From CAYJAQ01 sp964368275 (GTDB taxonomy: Bacteria > Bacillota_I > Bacilli_A > ML615J-28 > CAG-313), in assembly GCA_964368275.1 (NCBI GenBank), contig CAYJAQ010000046.1, forward strand, positions 1-10,090: a stretch of DNA of 10,090 nucleotides, written 5' to 3'. Each line of letters begins with the position of its first letter. Position 1 is the stretch's first letter. Positions 1 through 6,882 of this stretch are shown here, piece by piece. The notes beneath the pieces are model-generated. The model saw nothing but the letters and a program-made list of their open reading frames with translations. It did not search any database and had not been told where the DNA came from. Position numbers and translations under genes: made by a program.

Positions 1-25
1 CTATTAAAGTGGCTTATTTTTCTTT

Positions 26-49
26 TAATTATTTTTAGTTAAATAATTA
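26..49. repeat. AT-only inverted repeat after the recR operon
   Basis: Nine bases (26-34) pair exactly with 41-49 around a 6-nt loop. It lies just downstream of the last gene of the minus-strand operon, where a terminator would be expected. On the minus strand the bases that follow are A-rich rather than T-rich, so this is not a canonical intrinsic terminator. It may be a weak terminator or mRNA 3' end stabiliser, or chance in AT-rich DNA. Confidence 0.3.
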
Positions 50-56
50 TTTCCTA

Positions 57-311
57 TTAAATAAAAATCCAAATTACAAACAAGACGACAAATATTGCTG
101 CTAGAATAATAATTAATTTTGCTGATTTCTTAATTACAGCAATCGCGCCAAAGACAATTAGAATAGCTGCAGCTATTAGAATAAGTGCTTGCATCAACCC
201 AGGTAGTCCCAAGAACATGCTTAATACCCACGATACTAATTGAGCGGCCTTTTCATCTATCCAGTCAGTAACTACTCCCAAAAAAACTAGCATAAAATTT
301 GTTGATAACAT
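57..311 (-). CDS. Small two-helix membrane protein downstream of recR
   Basis: This 84-residue protein is of unknown function. The first 30 or so residues are mildly amphipathic (TDWIDEKAAQLVSWVL). They are followed by FLGLPGL (33-39), a hydrophobic segment at about 40-60, a basic turn (KKSAK, 61-65) and a second hydrophobic segment at about 65-83 that runs to the C-terminus. A hairpin in the cytoplasmic membrane is likely. The start is well supported: AGGAGG at 317-322 lies 5 nt before the ATG, and its first two bases are shared with the recR stop codon TAG, so the two genes are translationally linked. It is last in the dnaX-ybaB-recR operon. In Bacillus the genes after recR are yaaL and bofA. 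The FLGLPGL stretch recalls the LGIPG motif of BofA, but the helix order differs, so I do not name it bofA. A real gene is very likely; its role is open. Confidence 0.85.
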   Translation of the reverse strand: MLSTNFMLVFLGVVTDWIDEKAAQLVSWVLSMFLGLPGLMQALILIAAAILIVFGAIAVIKKSAKLIIILAAIFVVLFVIWIFI

Positions 312-320
312 ATATGCCTC

Positions 321-920
321 CTATATTTTATTTCTTGATTCAAGTGCCTTTTGGAGTGTTAGTTCATCGGCATATTCAATGTCTCCTCCAGCAGGTATTC
401 CATATCCAATTCTTGTTATTGTTAGTCCTTCTTTTTTCAAGATTCTTTCAAGATACAATGCTGTTGTTTCGCCTTGAGGCGTAAAACTAGTTGCCAAAAT
501 AACTTCCTGAATATCATCTTTTTTTAGACGATTTTCTAATGAATCTACATTTATATCATCGGGGCCTACGCCATCTAATGGTGAAATTAAACCACCCAAG
601 ACGTGATACAAACCATTATATTGTTTTGTTCTTTCTAATGAAATAACATCCTTGGTATCTCTAACAACCAAAATTTTGCTGCTATCCCTAACGGGGTTAT
701 TACATATATCACAAACTTCTTTATCTGTTAAAATATTGCATTTACTACAATGTTTAATATTGTCATGAACTTCACTTATAGCTTTTATTGCTTCTTCAAT
801 ATCTTCATCACTAAACTTCTCAACTAGATAAAATGCGTATCTGGTAGCTGACTTTCTACCAACTCCGGGTAATTTTTCAAATACACTAATTAATGGTTCT
901 AAAAATCTTAATTCATCCAT
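321..920 (-). CDS. recR: Recombination mediator protein RecR
   Basis: RecR works with RecO (and RecF) to load RecA on single-stranded DNA during gap repair; it forms a ring-like clamp around DNA. The 199-residue length is typical. In order: a helix-hairpin-helix with LPGVGRKSA at 17-25; a four-cysteine zinc finger (C58, C61, C70, C73); a Toprim domain from about 82, with the conserved LISPLDGVGPDDI at 111-123; and the C-terminal GYGIPAGGDIEYADELTLQKAL region (172-192). Two normally acidic Toprim positions look changed: VVR87D where VVE is usual, and PQ149GE where VEGE is usual. The ATG lies 5 nt after the ybaB stop with no Shine-Dalgarno in front, which suggests re-initiation by ribosomes leaving ybaB. 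It stops with TAG inside the ribosome binding site of the next gene. The family assignment is certain. Confidence 0.97.
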   Translation of the reverse strand: MDELRFLEPLISVFEKLPGVGRKSATRYAFYLVEKFSDEDIEEAIKAISEVHDNIKHCSKCNILTDKEVCDICNNPVRDSSKILVVRDTKDVISLERTKQYNGLYHVLGGLISPLDGVGPDDINVDSLENRLKKDDIQEVILATSFTPQGETTALYLERILKKEGLTITRIGYGIPAGGDIEYADELTLQKALESRNKI

Positions 921-925
921 CTATA

Positions 926-1240
926 TTATAGGAAAGAACCCATACTATTTAAGAAGGCTTGATATTTGCTCATTTTTTGTTCAGTTGTCTTTTCAATCTC
1001 ACGATAAGCTTGATTGCAAGCAGCAACGACCATTTCGCCTAACATCTCCGTATCTTCTTTAGTGTCAATTGTAAAATTATCACTAACTATTACATTAACT
1101 AGTTCTTTTGTTCCTTTCATAGAAACTGTAACAACTCCGCCAGCAGAAGCTGTAAAAGTACTTTCAGCAATCTCTGCTTGAGTTTGTTCAATTTCCTTTT
1201 GCATCTGACGAACTTTTTTTAACATTGCTTGTTGATTCAT
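926..1240 (-). CDS. ybaB: YbaB/EbfC family nucleoid-associated protein
   Basis: This small dimeric DNA-binding protein of the YbaB/EbfC family is encoded between dnaX and recR in most bacteria. At 104 residues it has family length. It shows the expected N-terminal charged helix (MLKKVRQMQKEIEQTQAEI, 6-24), the central sheet rich in small and beta-branched residues (AGGVVTVSMKGTKELVNVIV, 33-52), and a C-terminal helix (EMLGEMVVAACNQAYREIEK). The start at 1238-1240 lies 1 nt after the dnaX stop, and its AAAGGAAG ribosome binding site is inside the dnaX 3' end. The internal Met6 would also give a normal-looking family N-terminus, so the exact start is slightly uncertain. Its role in vivo is probably nucleoid organisation or support of recombination; genetic links to RecR are inferred from synteny here. 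Confidence 0.95.
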   Translation of the reverse strand: MNQQAMLKKVRQMQKEIEQTQAEIAESTFTASAGGVVTVSMKGTKELVNVIVSDNFTIDTKEDTEMLGEMVVAACNQAYREIEKTTEQKMSKYQAFLNSMGSFL

Positions 1241-1241
1241 A

Positions 1242-3902
1242 TTAATTTTCTTCCTTTATCAAGTTTTTACCAAACAATTCTTCAGCTTTCATATATGATT
1301 CAGATTTGTTGGTCACAAAATTATCTTTAATAATATTAATAACTCTTAGTTCCGGGTTATTAATTGGTTTTAACTTAGGATACTTTATACCCATATTATA
1401 TTGTCCATGATACTCATTACGCTTTTCTTGCCATGTATTTTCGGGCAAAGCGATGAAATCATAATCGCGCCCTAAAGCAATCTTTAGTATTTGTTTAGCG
1501 TCAAAGTGAACTTTTTCTGACATAATGTGATTGCATAGTGTCGCATTAGAATAAACAATAATCAAATGCGTTTCCCCATTTACCACAAACATACCATCCA
1601 TAAGTTGCCGAGCAATGGAATAAAGAGACGTTCCAACTCGATCACCAAGATGACTCCACATTGCTAATATGCGTTGTTTTTCCTCACGTGTAGCAGGCAT
1701 CCGCGATTGATGCAATATATCTTCAATCACTCTTATATCATATACTTTTGCTGTATCATCAGAGAACTTAGATACTTGTTGCTCTTGTAGAGGCTTTCCT
1801 TCAACTTTTCTAATAACAGGCGTTTCCTTTTCTTCTTTAATTAATACCATAGGTTCTATTACTTTTGGCGGTTCTTCTTTTACTATTACATTTTCTACTA
1901 GTTCTTTCTTTTCAACTTCTATTTTAAGTTCTTCCGATTCACGGCCAAATGGATTAGGTCGTTTTTGAATTTCTTTATAGTTTTCTTTAACTTTACTTTC
2001 AATAGTTTCTAATCGTTGTGTCAATTCTTCCGAAGATATGTTCAATTCTTCTAATTGGTTAACTAGATTCAAAACAGTATTACTAAGTTCTGTATCAACT
2101 GCATTATTATTGCTAAACGATTGAATATCGTTCTTAAGTTGTGTGGTAACATTATTAATCTCAGTTATACGACTGTCCAATAAAGCATAATTAGCTTTTA
2201 TTTCATTAATCTCATTTTCATCATTAACATTAAATAAATTAGGTTCAGTAGTTTCTAGTTCTATTGTGCTATTTTTGTTTTCTAATTCTTTTACTCTAAC
2301 TGATACCTCATCAAACTGAGCTAGTACCAAATGCGATAATTCTTCTAATTCGCCAATACGATTAATTAAATTACTGTCATTTTCGGTATTATCATTAGCG
2401 ACAAAAGTTTTTTCTTCAAGTTCAAGTGATAATAAACGCTTTTCAATATTTTCTAAAGTAACTGATGCAATTTCAACATTAGTAGCCGTTCGAATAGTAT
2501 CTATTTGATTTTGAAGTTCAACTAGCCGCTCATCGACATGCATAATGTTTTCATCATTATGAACAATTGTATTTTCTTCTAATTTTTCTACTCTCTCTTC
2601 TAAATCAGAAGGAAGATTCACAAATTTAGAAGAAACATTTTCTAAAAAGGCGATCTTACCGCGTGTTTCTTCTTTAAATTCGGGAATTGCATATTTTATC
2701 ACATCTTGTTTTAACTTATTGATGCGTCCTTCTAATGAATTGATTTGATCTTCAAATTCACCTGCTAAAAAATTAGCAGAGTCAGGGTTATCATTATTTG
2801 TTATAGTAGCATAATCTTCGCGAGTACTCGTAGCCATTTTCATGACACCAACTTCTAAATAGATTCGTTGTGAGACAGTATATCTAATCTTATTTTGAAC
2901 TTCATTTAAAATATCAGTGAAATAAAACAGTTTTCTTTTCTCAAAACTACTTGCTAATTCTTTAAATAATTCATTTTCAAAGATTGGCCGTTGCATTTCT
3001 TCTTGACCAACACTTTGATATAAAAGCATATCACGACAAAGTTGTAATAGGCTTTGAACCAATCTGCCCACTTCTTTACCAGCATCAAGCAAATCATTTA
3101 CTAATCTTATTGATGATCCTGCATCATTATCATTTAACTTTTGCATTAGTTCTAATATTTTTGTAGTAGCAATTCGGCCTGTAACGCTGTTAACATCTTC
3201 AACTGTAATGTATCCATCACTATATGAGCTTACTTGGTCAAGCACACCTATAGCATCTCGCATTCCACCTTCTGATACTTCAGCAATAGCTTGTAACGCT
3301 TCATTTTCAATTTCAATATCTTCGCTTTTAGCAATTCTTTGTAATGTATTAATAATTTCTTTATTGTTAAGCGGCTTAAAATCAAAGCGTTGGCAACGAG
3401 AAAGAATAGTCATTGGCACTTTATGAGGCTCCGTCGTAGCTAAAATGAAAACAACATGAGCAGGAGGTTCTTCTAATGTCTTTAATAAAGCATTAAAAGC
3501 CGACATACTAAGCATATGTACTTCATCTATTATATATACTTTAAACCTTAATGTGCTTGGTAAGAAATTAACCTTTTCTAAAATAGCTCTAATTTCATCC
3601 ACACCATTATTTGACGCTGCATCCAGTTCAATAATATCAGTGGTTTCATTATTTATTATCGATTCGCAAGAAGAGCACTCATTACAAGGTTCGCCTTCAA
3701 TTAGATTTTTACAATTTAATGCTTTAGCAAAAAGTCTTGCAATGGTGGTTTTACCAATACCTCTTGGTCCACTAAAAATATATGCGTGACTAGTTCTTTT
3801 ATTAATTAATGCATGTTTAAGTGTCTTTATAATATATTCTTGTCCCGCAACTTCTTCAAATGTATTGGGACGATAACTACGGTAAAGCGCTTTGTATGCC
3901 AT
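1242..3902 (-). CDS. dnaX: DNA polymerase III subunit gamma/tau with long coiled-coil insert
   Basis: DnaX is the AAA+ motor of the clamp loader, which places the sliding clamp on primed DNA and tethers polymerases. The ATPase core is complete: Walker A GPRGIGKT (45-52), zinc finger C64-C73-C76-C79, Walker B YIIDEVHML (123-131), sensor 1 ILATTEP (153-159), the SRC motif with R169, and sensor 2 GGMRDAIGVLDQ (212-223). The collar domain follows to about residue 370. Residues about 380-650 are a charged, Asn- and Glu-rich coiled coil that most DnaX proteins lack. A globular C-terminal domain (about 713-886), probably the polymerase-binding part, follows a Pro/Glu-rich linker. At 886 residues it is some 300 longer than the roughly 560-residue Bacillus protein. 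The ATG has AGAAAGGA (3910-3917) upstream and an extended -10 promoter at 3975-3983. I saw no A AAA AAG slippery site, so a separate gamma form is not supported. Confidence 0.97.
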   Translation of the reverse strand: MAYKALYRSYRPNTFEEVAGQEYIIKTLKHALINKRTSHAYIFSGPRGIGKTTIARLFAKALNCKNLIEGEPCNECSSCESIINNETTDIIELDAASNNGVDEIRAILEKVNFLPSTLRFKVYIIDEVHMLSMSAFNALLKTLEEPPAHVVFILATTEPHKVPMTILSRCQRFDFKPLNNKEIINTLQRIAKSEDIEIENEALQAIAEVSEGGMRDAIGVLDQVSSYSDGYITVEDVNSVTGRIATTKILELMQKLNDNDAGSSIRLVNDLLDAGKEVGRLVQSLLQLCRDMLLYQSVGQEEMQRPIFENELFKELASSFEKRKLFYFTDILNEVQNKIRYTVSQRIYLEVGVMKMATSTREDYATITNNDNPDSANFLAGEFEDQINSLEGRINKLKQDVIKYAIPEFKEETRGKIAFLENVSSKFVNLPSDLEERVEKLEENTIVHNDENIMHVDERLVELQNQIDTIRTATNVEIASVTLENIEKRLLSLELEEKTFVANDNTENDSNLINRIGELEELSHLVLAQFDEVSVRVKELENKNSTIELETTEPNLFNVNDENEINEIKANYALLDSRITEINNVTTQLKNDIQSFSNNNAVDTELSNTVLNLVNQLEELNISSEELTQRLETIESKVKENYKEIQKRPNPFGRESEELKIEVEKKELVENVIVKEEPPKVIEPMVLIKEEKETPVIRKVEGKPLQEQQVSKFSDDTAKVYDIRVIEDILHQSRMPATREEKQRILAMWSHLGDRVGTSLYSIARQLMDGMFVVNGETHLIIVYSNATLCNHIMSEKVHFDAKQILKIALGRDYDFIALPENTWQEKRNEYHGQYNMGIKYPKLKPINNPELRVINIIKDNFVTNKSESYMKAEELFGKNLIKEEN

Positions 3903-3974
3903 AAGATAGTCCTTTCTTAATAAAAATTAAATGTTATTAAATATTTTTCATATTATTTGATTTCTTCTTAATTG

Positions 3975-3983
3975 ATTATACCA
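3975..3983 (-). promoter_or_regulatory. Extended -10 promoter of the dnaX operon
   Basis: On the minus strand the sequence reads TGG-TATAAT, an extended -10 element with a perfect TATAAT at 3975-3980. No good -35 box sits 17 bp upstream, as is usual for extended -10 promoters. Predicted transcription starts near 3968, giving a leader of about 66 nt before the dnaX ATG. The element begins 7 bp after the ygiQ stop codon. No terminator is visible after ygiQ, so read-through from ygiQ may add to expression. Confidence 0.65.
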
Positions 3984-3989
3984 CAACTC

Positions 3990-5813
3990 TTATTTTTTGT
4001 GGGTGTTTCTATTAAAATTTTTTTCTGCAGGCTTTCTGCTAGGTATTAGACAAGTAGATAAATTACCAATTAAATCAAGGCGCCCCGCATTTATTAGTGT
4101 TTTGTAAACAAGATCATAATTACGAGGATTTTTAAACTGAAGAAGTGCTCTTTGAGCGGCCTTCTCTTCCTTGGTCTTAGGTATATAAACAGGTTCCATA
4201 GTTCTAGGATCCACACCAGTATAATACATACATGTCGATAATGTAGACGGAGTTGGGTAGAAATCTTGAACTTGCTCAATATATATTTTTTCATCGCGTA
4301 AATATTCTGCTAAAAGAATAGCATCTTCAATAGTAGAACCTGGGTGACTACTCATTAAGTAAGGAATAATATACTGATCTTTGTTTAATTCTTTATTTAA
4401 TTGATAGTATTTATCAACAAATCTACGATAAAGGCTGCTTTTCGGCTTTTGCATATACCACAGAACCCGATCACTAATATGTTCCGGCGCTACTTTTAAT
4501 TGACCAGATATATGATGTTTTATTAATTCCCGAAAAAATACTTCATTTTTGTCGTACATTAAGTAATCATAGCGAATACCACTTCTGACAAACACTTTTT
4601 TTACGCCATCTAGTTTACGCAAACTAGTTAAAATATCTAAATAATCATCATGTGACACAAACAAATTGCTACACTTTTCCGGATGTAAACACAACTTCTT
4701 AACACATGCACCACTTGTTTCTTGCTTATTACATGCTTTGTGATAGAAATTAGCAGTTGGCCCGCCTACATCATGAATATAGCCTTTAAAATCAGGATTT
4801 TCTATCATTTTCTTAGCTTCCTCCAAGACAGACTCTTTGCTGCGCGATTGGATTATTCGGCCTTGATGATTAGCGAGAGCACAAAAGCTACAACTACCAA
4901 AGCAGCCGCGATTAATACTTATACTAAATTTTACTTCTTCAATCGCTGGTACTCCTTCTTTATATATATAATGAAAAGTTCGTTCGTATGGCAAAGAATA
5001 AACCCAGTCTAGGTAGGATTGTTCGAGTGGTTCAGGAGCAGTATTTTGCACAATATATATATCATCATATTTTTCAACTAATACTTGTCCAGAGTACGGA
5101 TCAGTATTAGTATACTGAACATAAAAACTTTTTGCATAATTTAGTTTATCTTTTTTCAATTCCTCAAAAGTTGGCAGCATTATAGCATCTTGAGGAAGTC
5201 TTTCTACGTCTTTAGTTTTCCACACTGTACCTTTTATATATATAACATCACAGGCTGATAAACCAGCATTAAGAGCATCCGCTATCTCAACAATACTTTT
5301 GTCTGACATGCCATAGGAAACAATATCTGCATCACTTTCTAATAAAATAGACTTTTTCAAACTATCGCTGATGTAATCGTAATGTGCAAGTCTTCTAAGA
5401 GAAGCTTCTATTCCTCCAATAATAATGGTTTGATTAGGATAAAGTCTTCGTACAATTTTTGAATAAACACTAGTTGCATATAATGGTCTTTTCCCAACAA
5501 TTCCCCCTTCTGAATATACATCCTTACTACGCTTGTGTCTGCTTGATGTATATATATTCACCATAGAGTCAATGTTGCCAGATGAAATAAGGAAACCTAA
5601 GCGTGGTTCACCAAATATTCTAAATGCATCATCACTATTAATATCTGGTTGAGTAATAATCCCTATTTTGTAACCAAACGCTTCTAAAACTCTAGTTATT
5701 ATAGCCGCACCAAAAGAGGGATGATCAACATATGCATCACCTAATATATAGACAAAATCTACTTGATCCCATCCTCTTGCTAACATATCTTCTTTAGAAA
5801 TTGGTAAAAACAT
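3990..5813 (-). CDS. YgiQ family radical SAM protein
   Basis: This is an iron-sulfur, S-adenosylmethionine-dependent radical enzyme of the YgiQ (UPF0313) family; the reaction it carries out is not established. At 607 residues it is full length. The N-terminal B12-binding-like region contains DQVDFVYILGDAYVDHPSFG (16-35) and IIIGGIEASLRRLAHYDY (130-147), both hallmarks of the family. The radical SAM motif is C304-x3-C308-x2-C311 within NRGCFGSCSFC. A second cysteine group follows at C361, C370, C375 and C381, after GGPTANFYHKAC. Later family blocks include LKVAPEHISDRVL (439-451) and IPYLMSSHPG (483-492). The C-terminal tail is basic and probably disordered. The ATG has AAGGAG at 5823-5828 and its own promoter upstream. 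Ile-Tyr pairs are repeatedly written ATA TAT, which produces many short TATATA runs in the gene. The family assignment is certain; the function is not. Confidence 0.95.
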   Translation of the reverse strand: MFLPISKEDMLARGWDQVDFVYILGDAYVDHPSFGAAIITRVLEAFGYKIGIITQPDINSDDAFRIFGEPRLGFLISSGNIDSMVNIYTSSRHKRSKDVYSEGGIVGKRPLYATSVYSKIVRRLYPNQTIIIGGIEASLRRLAHYDYISDSLKKSILLESDADIVSYGMSDKSIVEIADALNAGLSACDVIYIKGTVWKTKDVERLPQDAIMLPTFEELKKDKLNYAKSFYVQYTNTDPYSGQVLVEKYDDIYIVQNTAPEPLEQSYLDWVYSLPYERTFHYIYKEGVPAIEEVKFSISINRGCFGSCSFCALANHQGRIIQSRSKESVLEEAKKMIENPDFKGYIHDVGGPTANFYHKACNKQETSGACVKKLCLHPEKCSNLFVSHDDYLDILTSLRKLDGVKKVFVRSGIRYDYLMYDKNEVFFRELIKHHISGQLKVAPEHISDRVLWYMQKPKSSLYRRFVDKYYQLNKELNKDQYIIPYLMSSHPGSTIEDAILLAEYLRDEKIYIEQVQDFYPTPSTLSTCMYYTGVDPRTMEPVYIPKTKEEKAAQRALLQFKNPRNYDLVYKTLINAGRLDLIGNLSTCLIPSRKPAEKNFNRNTHKK

Positions 5814-5840
5814 AGTTTGTACTCCTTATTATATATATGT

Positions 5841-5869
5841 AGTATATCATTTATAGTCGATTTTAGCAA
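5841..5869 (-). promoter_or_regulatory. Promoter of the ygiQ-family gene
   Basis: On the minus strand a -35 box TTGCTA (5864-5869, 4/6 to consensus) and a -10 box TATACT (5841-5846, 5/6) are separated by exactly 17 bp. Predicted start is near 5834, with a leader of about 21 nt that holds AAGGAG at 5823-5828. Confidence 0.65.
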
Positions 5870-5909
5870 TTAGTTCATTTGAAAAATTATTTTTTCGTAA
5901 TTTTTAGCA

Positions 5910-5915
5910 TATAAT
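5910..5915 (+). promoter_or_regulatory. Candidate -10 box for the phosphate-type transporter
   Basis: A perfect TATAAT lies 16 bp before the ATG at 5932. At 17 bp upstream there is only a weak TTATTT (5887-5892). If used, transcription would begin near 5922, inside the GAGG ribosome binding site (5921-5924), leaving a leader of only about 10 nt. Either this is a near-leaderless transcript or the true promoter lies elsewhere in the 118-bp divergent spacer. Confidence 0.4.
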
Positions 5916-5931
5916 TGTACGAGGTATATAT

Positions 5932-6849
5932 ATGATAATGATATTAACATACGTTTGTATTCTTTTATATGGAATAGATATTTTAAGTAATAGCCTAGAT
6001 AATGCACTGGGAGCAAAGATTGAAAAAGTCATTAGAAAAGTTACATCATCTTATTTTAAGTGTGCACTTGTAGGAACTTTCTTTACAATGTTAACTCAAT
6101 CATCAACCGCAACAACCGCTATTTTATTGAGTTTGTTAACTGCAGGCATTATATCATTAAAATCTAGTATAGCCGTACTAATGGGAGCAAACATTGGTAC
6201 AACCATAACCTCATTAATAACAAGTTTTAATATTAATAAATACTCATATATACTAATAATTGTTGGTATCCTTCTTTTGCTTTTTTCTAAACGGCAGGAT
6301 TTTCTAGCTGTTGGTAAAATAATTTTAGGTGTTGGCTTTATTTTTTATAGTTTAAATCTTTTGGAAATACAACTTTTAGAATATGCTAACAACAATTCTA
6401 TTGGAGAGATTATCACAAAAGCTAATAGCAATAACTTATTAGGCATCTTTTCTGGCACCATAATAAGTGGTTTATTGCAATCATCTTCAGCAACAATTGC
6501 TATTGGACAAAAAATGTATGCTGCCAAGATTATTACAGACAATCTTGCGGTTAGTATTATGCTAGGCGCAAATATTGGAACCACATTTACCGCTCTTATA
6601 TCTAGTGTTAATTTAGGAAAAAACGCAAAAACGCTTAGTATTGCGGGTTTATTATTAAATGTTATTGGCGTCGTTCTCGTTTTTCCTTTTATTAATATAT
6701 ATTGTGAAGCGTTTGACTCTTTAGGTTCAGATAATTTGCTAGTAAGTTTTGGACATATTATATTTAATATTGCTTCATCAGTTATTGGTATTTTATTTAT
6801 TAATAGCTTAGAAAAAATATCTAGTTTTTTCACAAAAAAAGCATCCTAG
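5932..6849 (+). CDS. Na+/Pi cotransporter family (PNaS) protein, short form
   Basis: This is an integral membrane protein of the phosphate:Na+ symporter (NptA/YjbB, SLC34-like) family, likely moving phosphate across the cytoplasmic membrane. Two inverted repeats are plain: TQSSTATTAI (55-64) with GANIGTT (85-91), and LQSSSATIAI (182-191) with GANIGTT (212-218). The QSS motifs are the signature substrate and Na+ binding loops. Hydrophobic segments fill nearly the whole 305 residues. It ends at about residue 300 without the C-terminal PhoU-like domain of the roughly 540-residue family members, so it resembles the short YjbB form, in which export rather than uptake has been proposed. GAGG at 5921-5924 lies 7 nt before the ATG; a second ATG at 5938 could also serve. 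Its TAG stop lies inside the hairpin at 6841-6868. It is a single gene, divergent from ygiQ; direction of transport and the substrate are inferred. Confidence 0.93.
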   Translation: MIMILTYVCILLYGIDILSNSLDNALGAKIEKVIRKVTSSYFKCALVGTFFTMLTQSSTATTAILLSLLTAGIISLKSSIAVLMGANIGTTITSLITSFNINKYSYILIIVGILLLLFSKRQDFLAVGKIILGVGFIFYSLNLLEIQLLEYANNNSIGEIITKANSNNLLGIFSGTIISGLLQSSSATIAIGQKMYAAKIITDNLAVSIMLGANIGTTFTALISSVNLGKNAKTLSIAGLLLNVIGVVLVFPFINIYCEAFDSLGSDNLLVSFGHIIFNIASSVIGILFINSLEKISSFFTKKAS

Positions 6850-6868
6850 TTAAATATAACTAAGATGC
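6834..6868 (-). terminator. Intrinsic terminator of the NfeD/SPFH operon, shared with the convergent gene
   Basis: GCATC and TAGTTA (6841-6852) pair with TAACTA and GATGC (6857-6868) around a 4-nt loop, with one C/A mismatch. On the minus strand the stem is followed by seven T residues (6834-6840), a textbook intrinsic terminator 14 bp past the SPFH stop codon. On the plus strand the stem is followed by a looser T-rich stretch, so it may also end the transporter transcript. The transporter's own TAG stop (6847-6849) is part of the stem. Confidence 0.8.
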
Positions 6869-6882
6869 CATGTATATTACTT

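Noticed and set aside
1..61. Direct repeat CTATTAAA at 1-8 and 54-61 as target-site duplication
   Set aside because: Eight AT-rich bases around about 45 bp of AT-rich spacer recur easily by chance, and no mobile element lies between them.
1242..3902. Programmed frameshift in dnaX producing a gamma form
   Set aside because: I found no A AAA AAG-type slippery heptamer with a stem near the expected site; the frame is open throughout.
3918..3940. Inverted repeat TTAATAA/TTATTAA in the dnaX leader as a regulator or ygiQ terminator
   Set aside because: It is AT-only with a 9-nt loop, has no T-run after it in the minus direction, and is expected by chance in such AT-rich DNA.
4960..5560. TATATATA runs within the ygiQ-family gene as a repeat family
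   Set aside because: They are explained by Ile-Tyr pairs encoded ATA TAT in the reading frame.
6345..6833. 162-residue open frame on the minus strand, antisense to the transporter
   Set aside because: The plus-strand frame carries the full PNaS motifs; the antisense frame has no ribosome binding site and no recognisable domain, so it is a shadow.
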